The notes beneath the pieces were generated by a model that ran no database searches, was not told the DNA's origin, and worked only from the letters and a program-made list of their open reading frames with translations. DNA of 64,000 nt from G965205725 sp965205725. Lineage in GTDB: Bacteria; Pseudomonadota; Gammaproteobacteria; Pseudomonadales; Halieaceae. The position numbers and the translations under genes are program-made. Shown one piece after another: positions 20,357 to 30,017 of this stretch. The DNA lies in the NCBI GenBank assembly GCA_965205725.1, contig OZ242189.1, positions 1,922,001-1,986,000 on the forward strand. The letters are read 5' to 3'. Position 1 is the stretch's first letter; every line of letters starts with the position of its first letter.

Positions 20357-21010
20357 ATGTTGAAACAAGAACGGGTCGCTTACATCTTGTGCAAATTGCA
20401 AGCACTGTACCCTGAAGCCCCCATACCGCTGGATCACAAAGACCCCTATACATTGCTGGTCGCAGTGTTACTGAGTGCTCAGTGTACTGACGAGCGCGTC
20501 AATACCGTGACACCTGCCTTGTTTGATCGCGCCGATAATCCCTTTGCTATGGCGGACGTACCAGTCGATGACATTCGCGCCATTATTCGCGCCTGCGGAT
20601 TGTCGCCACAAAAGTCGCAAGCCATTTCCAGGCTCAGTCAGATGCTGGTTGAAGACCACAATGGCGAAGTACCTCAAGACATGGCCCTTCTGGAAACTCT
20701 GCCCGGCGTTGGCCACAAAACCGCCAGCGTGGTTATGAGCCAGGCTTTTGGCATTCCCACCTTCCCGGTAGACACCCATATCCACAGGCTCGCGCAGCGC
20801 TGGGGGCTCACCAGCGGCAAAAATGTGGCGCAGACAGAGCAAGACCTAAAGCGTCTGTTTCCCAAAGCGTGTTGGAACGACCTGCACCTGCAAATCATTT
20901 ACTACGGCCGCGAATACTGCACTGCGCGCGGTTGCGATGGCACCGTCTGCGAAATTTGCAGCACCTGTTACCCCAACCGCAAGCATCCGAAGAAAACCAA
21001 AAAGGCATAG
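20357..21010 (+). CDS. nth: endonuclease III, variant iron-sulfur loop
   Basis: Base-excision repair glycosylase/AP lyase for oxidised pyrimidines. The helix-hairpin-helix LETLPGVGHKTASVV carries the catalytic Lys, and FPVDTHIHRLAQRWG carries the catalytic Asp. The C-terminus has five cysteines (CTARGCDGTVCEICSTC), spaced differently from the E. coli C-x6-C-x2-C-x5-C cluster. It probably still binds a 4Fe-4S cluster, but the exact ligands are unclear. It starts 17 bp after dapC and probably belongs to the same transcript. The length of 217 residues is normal. Confidence 0.93.
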   Translation: MLKQERVAYILCKLQALYPEAPIPLDHKDPYTLLVAVLLSAQCTDERVNTVTPALFDRADNPFAMADVPVDDIRAIIRACGLSPQKSQAISRLSQMLVEDHNGEVPQDMALLETLPGVGHKTASVVMSQAFGIPTFPVDTHIHRLAQRWGLTSGKNVAQTEQDLKRLFPKACWNDLHLQIIYYGREYCTARGCDGTVCEICSTCYPNRKHPKKTKKA

Positions 21011-21147
21011 GCAAAAGCACCAGGCACTTCTGGGAACCTTCCAGCAATCAAACCAAAAGCGGACAATCTCTGCGCTACAGAGCTGGTCATTTCTATTTGT
21101 TGCCAACAGGTTAAAATCTGAACCCGTGAACAAGTAGCGCAATTAGA

Positions 21148-22083
21148 ATGGATGTGATCACACACATGCACCTCGGTATAACTCCCTGGCAAATCAATAG
21201 TGACATAGATAGCGAGCATCTCTGCCAACAGGCAGAGCTGGCGGAAACATGGGGCTATGATTCTTTCTTTCTTCCCGAGAGCCATTTCGCAGGAAGCACT
21301 GCGTTGCCAGAGCCTATGATGCTGCTATCTGCAATTGCTGCTCGTACTCAGCACATAAAACTTGGGACTACCTCATACCTGCTGCCCATAAGACATGCCC
21401 TTCTAGCCGCTGAACAAGTGGCCACCCTGGATCAACTGAGCCGCGGCCGCCTTATACTCGGACTAGGGCGCGGCTATCAGGCGACGATGCTGGAAGCCTT
21501 CGGTGTTAACTTGCGCGAAAAACGTGCGCGCTTCGAAGATATTCTAAGTGCCATGCAAGCAGCCTGGCGTGGCGACTATATTGGAGACCCGGAAAAACGA
21601 CTACAGCTCGCACCGCGGCCTCTGCAACAGCCACACCCGCCGCTCTGGGTGGCCGGCTTTGGCTCCAAGGCAATCAAACAAATCGGCTCACTGGGTCTAC
21701 CCTACCTGGCCTCACCGATTGAGACACTGCAAGAACTGGAAAACAACCACGCAAAGTTGTACGAGGCGATGGCGCTCGCCGGCCACGCAAAACCCCCGGC
21801 AGTCATTGCGATGAGAACCATACTGATATCCAGCGACGCCAAACTGTGTTCGCGGATTAACGACCGTCTGCGAGACACCCCAAGACCGCCCAATATGGGG
21901 CCTGTTAGCACCGCAGCGGATTGGGCCATTGTCGGTTCTTCGGATTACGTCTCAGATCAGCTTGCGCGCTATCGGGAGCGGCTGGGTTTGACTCATTTGA
22001 TTGCGGTACGGCCTCGAGTCAGCGGTATCGAAGAATCGGCGAACCGACAATCTCTAGAAGCTCTGAGAAAAATATGCCGTTAA
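21148..22083 (+). CDS. luciferase-like monooxygenase (LLM class flavin-dependent oxidoreductase)
   Basis: Predicted FMN-dependent oxidoreductase with a TIM-barrel bacterial-luciferase fold. Typical blocks are LGITPWQ at the start, AETWGYDSFFLPESHF, IKLGTTSYLLPIRHALLAAEQVATLDQLS and RLILGLGRGYQ. The substrate cannot be told from the sequence. Length 311 residues. It lies 137 bp after nth and is the last gene before a MITE-like insertion, so it may be a separate unit. No promoter was identified. Confidence 0.85.
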   Translation: MDVITHMHLGITPWQINSDIDSEHLCQQAELAETWGYDSFFLPESHFAGSTALPEPMMLLSAIAARTQHIKLGTTSYLLPIRHALLAAEQVATLDQLSRGRLILGLGRGYQATMLEAFGVNLREKRARFEDILSAMQAAWRGDYIGDPEKRLQLAPRPLQQPHPPLWVAGFGSKAIKQIGSLGLPYLASPIETLQELENNHAKLYEAMALAGHAKPPAVIAMRTILISSDAKLCSRINDRLRDTPRPPNMGPVSTAADWAIVGSSDYVSDQLARYRERLGLTHLIAVRPRVSGIEESANRQSLEALRKICR

Positions 22084-22206
22084 ACCAACCGGGCATTTTC
22101 GGCCAGCATTGACCGCACTCCATTGGCCTGGCTCCAGGGTTGGACCACATAAAATGTGCAGCGCATTAAATGGCTTTTTGCACCATTCAGAAAAAGTTAC
22201 TAAATA

Positions 22207-22345
22207 GAGACCTTTGCACGGAAGATGATTTCACTTTCAGGCAAGGCAAAAACGCACGGAATGAGGGAGTTTATGCTTATAAATGACCGATTGAGTACGA
22301 TTTTAACGCAGCATGCAGGTGAAATGGCTTTCGTGCAAAGGTCTC
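22207..22345 (+). mobile_element. MITE-like element copy 2 (139 bp)
   Basis: Terminal inverted repeats GAGACCTTTGCACG/CGTGCAAAGGTCTC are intact and flanked by a 6-bp target duplication TAAATA (22201-22206 and 22346-22351). Relative to the 161-162 bp copies it has lost about 23 bp in the middle, the stretch between ATTTTA and ACGCAGC. It is non-coding. Its right edge supplies the G of the stop codon of the neighbouring minus-strand membrane gene. Confidence 0.9.
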
Positions 22346-23577
22346 TAAATACTATAAAACCAGTAGCTTACAGTAATTGCAGCAGTGATTCCGGCAGCAT
22401 CTGCCGCTAAACCACAGCCTATGGCATGGCGGGTATGGCGTATACCAACAGCACCAAAGTACACAGCAAGTACATAGAAGGTAGTTTCTGTTGAACCCTG
22501 AATCGTCGCCGCTAATAAACCCTGAAAAGAATCAACGCCGTGCTGATTGATCGTTTCAATCATCATCGCCCTGGAACCGGAGCCACTCAATGGCTTCATC
22601 ACGGCAGTGGGCATCGCATCTACCCAGGCAGTATCCCAACCACCTGCAAGCACCACCAGGCGAACGGCGTCCAAGATCGCTTCCAGCGCCCCGCTCGCCC
22701 GGAACACACCGATGGCTACAAGCATAGCCAACAGAAAAGGAATGAGTTCTATCGCGGTTTGAAAACCTTGCTTTGCCCCGCCAATGAACGTGTCGTAAAC
22801 GTTAACTCTGCGGCGATGAGCAACCAGCAAGAAGCACATAATCAAGGTGAGTATGAGCATATTGCTGAGCAGACTTGATTGGCGCATCAACTCATCAACA
22901 CTCAAAGTTGCGAACCATGCAAGCAAGCTCAGCAAAGCCGCCATAGCCAACGCAAACCAGGACAAAATAACAGTATCTTTCAAATTTAGTCGCTGCACCC
23001 AGGCAGTCACCAACAATCCGGCCAGGGTCGAACAACTGGTAGCCAAAAGAATAGGCATAAAGACGCTGGCTGGATCGGCCGCCCCCAATTGCGCACGAAA
23101 GAGCAAAACAGTGACAGGAAATAATGTGACCGAGGAGGTGTTCAGCACTAGAAATAGTATTTGTGCGTTGCTCGCTGTATCTGGTGTCGGATTTAGCGTC
23201 TGCAAATCTTGCATGGCTCGAATACCCAGCGGGGTCGCTGCGTTGTCCAGCCCCATTACATTGGCTGAGAGATTGAGAGTTATGGAAGATATCGCTGGAT
23301 GCCCTGCCGGTACTCCCGGCATCAAACGCGTAAACAGTGGCGACATAAGACCCGCCAGCTTCTGAATGAGGCCGCTGGCCTCTCCCAGAGCCACTATGCC
23401 CAGCCAGAAGCTCATCAGGCCGATCAAACCAATGGCCAGCTCCACCGACAAACCCGCCATATCAAAAATAGCTCGCACCATACGCTGGAACACCGCGCTG
23501 TCGCCGAGCGCCAACCATTGGTAGCTCCCGGAGACCGCGGCGATCAAGAAAAAACCCAGCCATATTCTATGCAGCAT
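22345..23577 (-). CDS. fused SpmA-SpmB-like nucleoside recognition membrane protein
   Basis: Polytopic inner-membrane protein of the nucleoside-recognition/spore-maturation (Gate) family, with the SpmA-like and SpmB-like halves fused in one 410-residue chain, as is common in proteobacteria. The N-terminal half contains TLNLSANVMGLDNAATPLGIRA and the C-terminal half FIGGAKQGFQTAIELIPFLLAMLVA. The ATG at 23577 (MLHRIWLGFFLIAAV) is preferred over an upstream in-frame Met at 23607. The substrate is unknown. The stop codon sits exactly at the edge of MITE copy 2, but the coding sequence appears unchanged. Confidence 0.85.
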   Translation of the reverse strand: MLHRIWLGFFLIAAVSGSYQWLALGDSAVFQRMVRAIFDMAGLSVELAIGLIGLMSFWLGIVALGEASGLIQKLAGLMSPLFTRLMPGVPAGHPAISSITLNLSANVMGLDNAATPLGIRAMQDLQTLNPTPDTASNAQILFLVLNTSSVTLFPVTVLLFRAQLGAADPASVFMPILLATSCSTLAGLLVTAWVQRLNLKDTVILSWFALAMAALLSLLAWFATLSVDELMRQSSLLSNMLILTLIMCFLLVAHRRRVNVYDTFIGGAKQGFQTAIELIPFLLAMLVAIGVFRASGALEAILDAVRLVVLAGGWDTAWVDAMPTAVMKPLSGSGSRAMMIETINQHGVDSFQGLLAATIQGSTETTFYVLAVYFGAVGIRHTRHAIGCGLAADAAGITAAITVSYWFYSI

Positions 23578-23667
23578 CAAAGCCCACTCCCGACAGCTCC
23601 CTGGCAAAAACCATTTGCTGGCCAGGAGTATGCTGCAGATTTCAGTCGCCAGTGCGACACGTCATGA

Positions 23668-23784
23668 TTATGCAGCTAAACGCATAGCATCGTACACTTC
23701 TTCACGATGTGCGCGCTTTTCTGCTACGCCCTCATAAATCTGGTATCGTTCGCCTCCGGTCAGTCGAGTATAGGTCTTTGACAA
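23668..23784 (-). pseudogene. IS30-family transposase N-terminal remnant
   Basis: A 38-codon minus-strand frame reads SKTYTRLTGGERYQIYEGVA followed by EKRAHREEVYDAMRLAA-stop. The first part resembles the helix-turn-helix start of IS30-family transposases (pattern YT.LT..ERYQIY). After about 25 residues the similarity ends and the frame stops, so this is a relic. It sits just upstream of the defence-like operon and marks the left edge of the island. Identification is from pattern recognition only. Confidence 0.6.
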
Positions 23785-23802
23785 AGAATAAGGGCAGGTT
23801 GC

Positions 23803-26800
23803 GTGTTACTGGACAATGGAAATAACGGCTATGTTGGCGACGAGCTGAAAAAGCACTCATTCGAGAACTCGAAGCTGACCGTTTTTTCTAGTCTGTTTAC
23901 CATTTATGGATTTGCATCACTTCGCAAAGAGCTTTCCAGGCTCTCTGATAGCCGTTTGCTTCTGACCGATTGGCAGGGCAAGGGCCTGCAAACGCTGGTT
24001 GGTACAGAAGCCGAAGTTCGGCTGATAAACCAGCTAAACCAACGGCTTATTGCCAGAGAATGCGGAAAATGGCTACGAGGCAAAGTCGCAGTAAAAGCTA
24101 ACCGCCAGTCAAATCACTCAAACCAGAATCTTATTCACTTGGCGGCTAATGGTGGCGAAGAACAATTCGCCGTTCATGGCAGCGCAACATTGACCCCGAC
24201 AGGTCTAGGAGTAGTCAGGCCAGATAGACTGCAAATGAATACGGGTATCTCCGATGCTGAAACGACCCGGCAGTTATTGGCGTGGTTCGATGACCTTTGG
24301 TCTGACGGAACAGCGACAAAAGATATCAGCAAAGAATTGCTGGATAGGCTGGATTTTATTGCGGCGGATCAGCCTGCCAATTTCATCTATTTTCTGACAC
24401 TCTACAACGTCTTCAAGAATATTCTTGAAGACATAGACGAAGAAAACATTATCCGCAGCAAGACGGGCTTCAAAGACACCATTGTCTGGAACAAGCTCTA
24501 CAAGTTTCAGAAAGACGGTGTGCTCGGCGCAATTGACAAACTTGAGAAACACAACGGTTGCATCATCGCCGATAGTGTTGGTCTGGGTAAGACATTTGAA
24601 GCGCTTGCAGTTATTAAATACTACGAACTCCGCAATGACCGTGTTCTCGTTCTGTGTCCCAAAAAGCTCCGTGACAACTGGACGGTATACACGATTAACG
24701 ACAAGCGAAATCTACTTTCCAGTGATCGCTTTAACTACGATGTTCTCAATCACACTGATCTGAGCCGCACCAAAGGACTCTCTGGTGAGATCAATCTTGA
24801 AACACTTAATTGGAGTAACTATGACCTGATCGTGATTGATGAGTCGCATAACTTCCGCAACAACCCGAACCGTGCGGAAGGTATAACACGCTATGAACGC
24901 CTCTTGAACGATATCATTCGTTCAGGTGTCAGAACCAAGGCGTTGATGCTTTCGGCAACCCCCGTCAATAACCGAATGAACGACCTCAAGAACCAGGTCG
25001 CGTTCATCACCGAAGGTCGCGATGATGCGTTCAAGGATGTGGGCATCAGGAATATCGACAGCACACTTCGATTAGCACAAAAACAGTTTAATCAGTGGGT
25101 AAAACTGCCTGCTGATAGCCGAACAACGACAGCCTTGCTCGATAGTATGAGCTTCGACTATTTCAAGCTTCTCGATATTGTCACAATTGCACGCTCAAGA
25201 AAGCACATAGAAAAATACTACGGCACAGCCGACATAGGCGAGTTTCCGACACGGTTGCCACCAATAAACATCTACGCGGGCATTGACCTATCTGACGAGT
25301 TCCCGCCCCTTAAAGAAGTCAACAAGACCATTCACAGGTTATCGCTGGCTGGCTACTCGCCGCTTAAATTCGTTCGCAATGACAAAAAAGACGAGTATGC
25401 CCGCCGATACGACAAAGCCATCGGTGATGGTAAAAACGTGTTTAAGCAGATAGACCGCGAAGAAAGCCTGGTTCACCTAATACGAGTCAATCTGCTGAAA
25501 CGAATGGAAAGCTCTATCCGGTCATTCCGTCTGACGGTTGCTAAGCTCGCCATGCAAATCGACACCTTATTGTCCAAGATCGAGGTGCTTGAGTCGGGCC
25601 AGGTCAGCCAGGAAGAGCTTGATGCCTTGAGTATTGAAGACATTCACGACTTCGAAATGGACTCGCCGGAACTTGAACCTTTCATGATCGGTAACAAAAC
25701 CAAAGTGTTGCTTCAAGACATAGACTTAATTCACTTCAAGCAAGAGCTGGAGGCAGATCGTATCTTGCTGGCGAGCATTGCCGAAGCGGCGGAAAAAGTT
25801 ACCGCAGACCGAGATGCCAAACTCGAACTACTAAAGAACACCATCTCGCAAAAAATTAGTAATCCGCTGAACCCAGATAACAAGAAAGTCATCGTGTTCA
25901 CGGCTTTTGCCGATACCGCGCAGTATCTGTATACCCAACTTGCGCAATGGGCACAAACTGAAATGGGGATAGCGAGCGCACTGGTCACAGGTGGAGGTAC
26001 AAACAAGACAACCCTGTCTGGTATTGGCTCCGAGCTAAACAACATTCTGACGGCTTTTTCTCCGGTATCGAAGGAGCGAGACAAAATCGACCCCGATGCC
26101 AGGGCAGAGATCGACCTTCTTATTGCTACCGACTGTATCAGCGAAGGTCAGAACCTTCAGGATTGCGACACGCTGATCAACTATGACATTCACTGGAATC
26201 CGGTCAGAATTATTCAGCGCTTCGGGCGCGTGGACCGTCTCGGTTCCAGGAATACGCAAATCCAGCTCGTCAACTTCTGGCCGAACATGGAGCTGGATGA
26301 ATACATCAATCTGGAGGCCAGGGTCTCAGGCCGTATGGTGTTGCTGGATATTTCTGCGACAGGCGAAGAAAACCTGATTGAAGATAGGGAGGGCGGTGCA
26401 AACAGCCATGAAATGAACGATCTTGAGTACCGGCGTAGACAGCTTCAACAATTAAAAGATGCAGTGGTCGATATGGAAGATATGGCAGGCGGCGCCTCGA
26501 TTACCGACCTGACACTTAACGACTTGCGCATGGACTTGTCCGATTATATGAATCGAAATCGCCCAGCAGATCATGGGAAGAGCAAGAACCTGCACACGCT
26601 TGAGCAAGCGCCACTTGGGCTGTATGCGGCAGTCATGCTTGACGATGATCTCGCGGATGAAGGTCTCAAGGCGGGTGTGATTTTCTGCCTGAAGAATATT
26701 CGCGAAGGTGAGCAGGCGGTGCAGGTCGATGCGAATTATCCGCTGGCCCCACACTTTCTTGTCTATGTGTCCGATGAAGCCATCATAGAACTCACCTTTA

Positions 26801-27120
26801 CCCAGAGCAAGAAAGTACTCGATCTATTGAAGCGGCAGGCGTTCGCACAGTCGGAAATAGACGCGAACGCAACCAACCACGTCAATGTCGCAACAAAGCA
26901 TGGTCGCGACATGGAACACTACCAACACTTGTTGGCGGTAGCGATTGATAGCATTGCCGGTAAGAGCGAAGAAAAAGGCGTCGAAAGCCTGTTTGCCAAA
27001 GGCGGCACGGTACTCACCGCTACCAGCAGCCAGGGAATTGAGGACTTTGCAGTTGTTTCCTATCTGATATTGGTTGATGCCAAGCAGGCCAAACTCTCAG
27101 GCAAGGATGGCGCGGGGTGA
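23803..27120 (+). CDS. SNF2-type helicase with degenerate PLD-like N-terminal domain
   Basis: Large SF2 ATPase of 1105 residues, first gene of the restriction/defence operon. The N-terminal ~170 residues look like a phospholipase-D-type nuclease fold (LTVFSSLFTIYGFASLRKEL, later HGSATLTPTGLG), but the H-x-K pair is not intact. Helicase motifs follow: GLGKT (about 259-263), LVLCPKKLRDNW, DESH (about 346-349), LSATPVNNR, then IVFTAFADTAQYL, ATDCISEGQNLQ and QRFGRVDR (about 804-811), a RapA/SNF2-like arrangement. The GTG start at 23803 fits the domain start, with GCAGG upstream. Its TGA overlaps the next start codon. It probably translocates on or remodels DNA for the associated restriction enzyme. 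Confidence 0.88.
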   Translation: MLLDNGNNGYVGDELKKHSFENSKLTVFSSLFTIYGFASLRKELSRLSDSRLLLTDWQGKGLQTLVGTEAEVRLINQLNQRLIARECGKWLRGKVAVKANRQSNHSNQNLIHLAANGGEEQFAVHGSATLTPTGLGVVRPDRLQMNTGISDAETTRQLLAWFDDLWSDGTATKDISKELLDRLDFIAADQPANFIYFLTLYNVFKNILEDIDEENIIRSKTGFKDTIVWNKLYKFQKDGVLGAIDKLEKHNGCIIADSVGLGKTFEALAVIKYYELRNDRVLVLCPKKLRDNWTVYTINDKRNLLSSDRFNYDVLNHTDLSRTKGLSGEINLETLNWSNYDLIVIDESHNFRNNPNRAEGITRYERLLNDIIRSGVRTKALMLSATPVNNRMNDLKNQVAFITEGRDDAFKDVGIRNIDSTLRLAQKQFNQWVKLPADSRTTTALLDSMSFDYFKLLDIVTIARSRKHIEKYYGTADIGEFPTRLPPINIYAGIDLSDEFPPLKEVNKTIHRLSLAGYSPLKFVRNDKKDEYARRYDKAIGDGKNVFKQIDREESLVHLIRVNLLKRMESSIRSFRLTVAKLAMQIDTLLSKIEVLESGQVSQEELDALSIEDIHDFEMDSPELEPFMIGNKTKVLLQDIDLIHFKQELEADRILLASIAEAAEKVTADRDAKLELLKNTISQKISNPLNPDNKKVIVFTAFADTAQYLYTQLAQWAQTEMGIASALVTGGGTNKTTLSGIGSELNNILTAFSPVSKERDKIDPDARAEIDLLIATDCISEGQNLQDCDTLINYDIHWNPVRIIQRFGRVDRLGSRNTQIQLVNFWPNMELDEYINLEARVSGRMVLLDISATGEENLIEDREGGANSHEMNDLEYRRRQLQQLKDAVVDMEDMAGGASITDLTLNDLRMDLSDYMNRNRPADHGKSKNLHTLEQAPLGLYAAVMLDDDLADEGLKAGVIFCLKNIREGEQAVQVDANYPLAPHFLVYVSDEAIIELTFTQSKKVLDLLKRQAFAQSEIDANATNHVNVATKHGRDMEHYQHLLAVAIDSIAGKSEEKGVESLFAKGGTVLTATSSQGIEDFAVVSYLILVDAKQAKLSGKDGAG

Positions 27121-27938
27121 CAATCAACTCATTCGAATCCTTTCTCCAGCATCTCGATATGCCAAAGGCGTGCGAGTTAAACAAACCTGTGTTCAAGAAG
27201 CTGTTCCTGGACGCTTCCGACGGAAAAAGGCCCGTGCTGGACACAACGGATAAAAAATGTCTAGCGGATGATGTTAATAAAGTGCGCTGGCTTTATACCC
27301 TGAAACCCAGCACAATCAACATCGCGCCCTACCGCGACCAAGCGAGAGAATACCCTGAAGTCGCCGTCTTGCAGGTGGCGCTGTCCAGCGCCAATCGAGT
27401 TGGCCGAGTTGCTCGAATTGCCAATTTTATCAATCGCTCGATTCCCTATCCGCTGGTCTTGATATTCACAGTGGATGCAGAAGCTAAGACAAGTGTGGCG
27501 ATCAGTCTTGCCGATAAACGAATCAATCAGGCCGACAAGGAAAAATGGGTGCTTGAAGACAGTATCCATACAGGCTGGATAGAGCTAAGTGATAGCAATC
27601 TGGGCGACCAGGAGAGTTCTCAAGCCGAGTTTCTGGCCAGCCTCAAGATCAGCGAGTTGCCGTTCAAGGACTTTTGGGCTTTCTATCAAGCCTTGATGGC
27701 TCGCGTGATTGCAATCAACTGCGCAGTTCACAGTGGTACTTTCTTACTGGAAAGCGAACAGAAAGAAACAGATAACAACAGACTCGACAAGCTTCACGAG
27801 TTAGAAAAGCTCGACATTCAGAGGTCAAAAATTGCAAATAAGCTCAAGCAAGAAAAGCAGATGGGCAAGCAGGTTGAGCTGAATACAAAGGTAAAAAAAA
27901 TCAACGATAGGATTGCCGAAATCAAGGCCAGCCTGTAA
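27117..27938 (+). CDS. DUF4391 domain-containing protein
   Basis: A 273-residue protein translationally coupled to the helicase (GTGA overlap). The middle (SIPYPLVLIFTV, then AISLADKRINQADKEKWVLEDS and TGWIELSD) and the heptad-like C-terminal helix (LHELEKLDIQRSKIANKLKQ, then KQVELNTKVKKINDRIAEIK) match my recollection of the DUF4391 family, which is found beside type III-like methyltransferases. No catalytic motif is visible. A likely role is as a scaffold or specificity partner between helicase and Mod, but that is inference from position. Confidence 0.75.
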   Translation: MTINSFESFLQHLDMPKACELNKPVFKKLFLDASDGKRPVLDTTDKKCLADDVNKVRWLYTLKPSTINIAPYRDQAREYPEVAVLQVALSSANRVGRVARIANFINRSIPYPLVLIFTVDAEAKTSVAISLADKRINQADKEKWVLEDSIHTGWIELSDSNLGDQESSQAEFLASLKISELPFKDFWAFYQALMARVIAINCAVHSGTFLLESEQKETDNNRLDKLHELEKLDIQRSKIANKLKQEKQMGKQVELNTKVKKINDRIAEIKASL

Positions 27939-27971
27939 ACCCTATTTATTAAGAAACATGCGAACGCAAAC

Positions 27972-30005
27972 ATGGAAAGCAATATGCCTCCAGAAATAAA
28001 GCCAGTGGAAATAGAAAAGCTACAACCAGAAGAAGGCGCAAGCGCCGACATCGTTTCTGATAACATCGAACGTCTGAAAGAACTGTTTCCCGATGCGTTT
28101 ACGGAAGGTGCTAAAGAAAATAAAACCATAAATTTTGACGTGCTTCGTCAACTGCTTGGTGATGTTAGCGTATTGGATGAAGGCGAAGAGAAGTACGGCC
28201 TAAATTGGCATGGCAAGAAGAAAGCACGGCAAATTGCGCTGACTCCATCCACGGGCACCTTACTGCCTTGCCCAGAGGAAAGCGTGGATTGGGATACCAC
28301 TAAAAACCTGTTTATCGAAGGTGACAACCTTGAAGTGCTCAAGCTGCTACAGAAGAGCTATGCCAACAAGGTCAAGATGATCTATATCGACCCGCCGTAT
28401 AACACTGGTAAGGAATTTATCTATCCCGACAAGTTTCAGGAAAACCTTGATACCTATCTGAAATACACAGGGCAGGTTGATGATGAAGGCATAAAATTTT
28501 CTTCCAATACGGAAACCACTGGCCGAAGGCATACAAACTGGCTAAATATGATGTATCCGAGGCTGAAGCTTGCTCGTAATTTATTGGCTTCGGATGGGCT
28601 TATATTCATTTCCATTGACGACAATGAACAAGCCAATCTCAAGAAGTTGTGCGATGAGATATTCGGTGAAGAAAATTTCTTAGGTTGTGCCGCTAGAGTT
28701 TCGAAAAAGGCAAACAACCAAGGGGATTACTGGTCTCCAAATTTTGACTACATAATAACGTACGCAAAAAACAGACAGGAGTGTATGCCATTTATCGGTG
28801 GCATTAACTTTGATGCCTATAATCAGATTGAGGAAAGCGGAGAGCGAAACGGCGAGAAATACCAAGAGATAAGGCTGTATATGACAAGTCTTGATCCCAT
28901 GCGGGGATGTACAAATCAAAGATATTGGATTGAGTGTCCTGATGGCACTTTCGTTATTCCGCCAGGGGACAATTTTCCGGACGATATTGCTGATGGCAAG
29001 GAAATACCTCCACAGTCTGGCAATGACAAGATATGGCGATGGACGAAGAAAAAATACTTGGACGAAAAAAACAACTTGGTAATAAAGAAAGTACGTTCGT
29101 CCAATCTTGTCGATCAAGATGGTAACCCTGCGAAGTGGAATGTCTATACGAAGACTTTCTTACAGGACGTGATCGACAAGGCATCAGCCAAACCAAACAG
29201 CTTGGTTGAAGATCATATTAACCAAAACAGCTCTCATGAACTAAAGAAGCTATCTATACCGTTTGATCATGCTAAACCGTTCGGTTTGATCAAATACCTT
29301 TGTGAAATATCACGGCTCGATGGTGAAGACATAGTTATGGATTTCTTTGCTGGTTCCGGTTCGACTGCGCATGGAGTAATTTATTTAAATCAGGAAACTT
29401 CACAATCTCTGCGTTTCATTTTGGTTCAATTGCCAGAAAAATGTGATGAAAAAACCGATGAATTCAAAGCTGGATACAAGACGATTGCGAATATTGCCAA
29501 AGAACGTATTAGACGAGTCATTACGTCCACTGAAGCTCAAGACAGCGAAAATGTCGGTCGTTGTGGCTTTAAGTGTTTCTCATTAGGCGCTTCTAGCCTA
29601 AAGGTCTGGAACCCCGACCGCACAGACCTTGAGGAAACTCTACTTTCGCACCAAGAGCACCTAATCGAAGGCCGCACCGAACAAGATGTCCTCTACGAAC
29701 TACTCCTCAAGCGCGGCGTTGACCTCGCAGTCCCCATAGAAGAGCGAGAAGTTTCCGGCAAAACCATCTACAGCATTGGCTACGGTGTTCTGTTTGCCTG
29801 CTTGGATGAGTCCATCACCAAAAAGCAGGTCGAGGCTATCGGCCAGGGCATAGTCGAATGGTTTAGAGAGCTTGCGCCGCAAAATAATGGACTGGCGGAT
29901 ACCCATGTCTTCTTCCGTGACAGTGCCTTCAGGGATGATATTTCAAAAACCAACATGGCCACGATTCTTGAACAGAATGGCATCACCCATGTGCGCAGCT
30001 TGTAG
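27972..30005 (+). CDS. type III restriction-modification DNA methyltransferase (Mod), N6-adenine
   Basis: Site-specific DNA adenine methyltransferase of 677 residues. Motif IV DPPYNTG lies at about residues 140-146, and the SAM-binding motif I (DFFAGSGSTA) lies late, at about 457-466. This is the beta-class order typical of type III Mod subunits. The central ~250 residues between them form the variable target-recognition region. Together with the Res protein at 31307 it should make a type III restriction-modification pair. It begins 33 bp after the DUF4391 gene. The recognition site cannot be read from sequence. Confidence 0.92.
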   Translation: MESNMPPEIKPVEIEKLQPEEGASADIVSDNIERLKELFPDAFTEGAKENKTINFDVLRQLLGDVSVLDEGEEKYGLNWHGKKKARQIALTPSTGTLLPCPEESVDWDTTKNLFIEGDNLEVLKLLQKSYANKVKMIYIDPPYNTGKEFIYPDKFQENLDTYLKYTGQVDDEGIKFSSNTETTGRRHTNWLNMMYPRLKLARNLLASDGLIFISIDDNEQANLKKLCDEIFGEENFLGCAARVSKKANNQGDYWSPNFDYIITYAKNRQECMPFIGGINFDAYNQIEESGERNGEKYQEIRLYMTSLDPMRGCTNQRYWIECPDGTFVIPPGDNFPDDIADGKEIPPQSGNDKIWRWTKKKYLDEKNNLVIKKVRSSNLVDQDGNPAKWNVYTKTFLQDVIDKASAKPNSLVEDHINQNSSHELKKLSIPFDHAKPFGLIKYLCEISRLDGEDIVMDFFAGSGSTAHGVIYLNQETSQSLRFILVQLPEKCDEKTDEFKAGYKTIANIAKERIRRVITSTEAQDSENVGRCGFKCFSLGASSLKVWNPDRTDLEETLLSHQEHLIEGRTEQDVLYELLLKRGVDLAVPIEEREVSGKTIYSIGYGVLFACLDESITKKQVEAIGQGIVEWFRELAPQNNGLADTHVFFRDSAFRDDISKTNMATILEQNGITHVRSL

Positions 30006-30017
30006 GGGGTATGCCAG

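Noticed and set aside
22207..22345. Small coding gene inside the MITE
   Set aside because: The 61-codon frame that crosses copy 2 is not conserved in frame in the other copies and ends in the flank.
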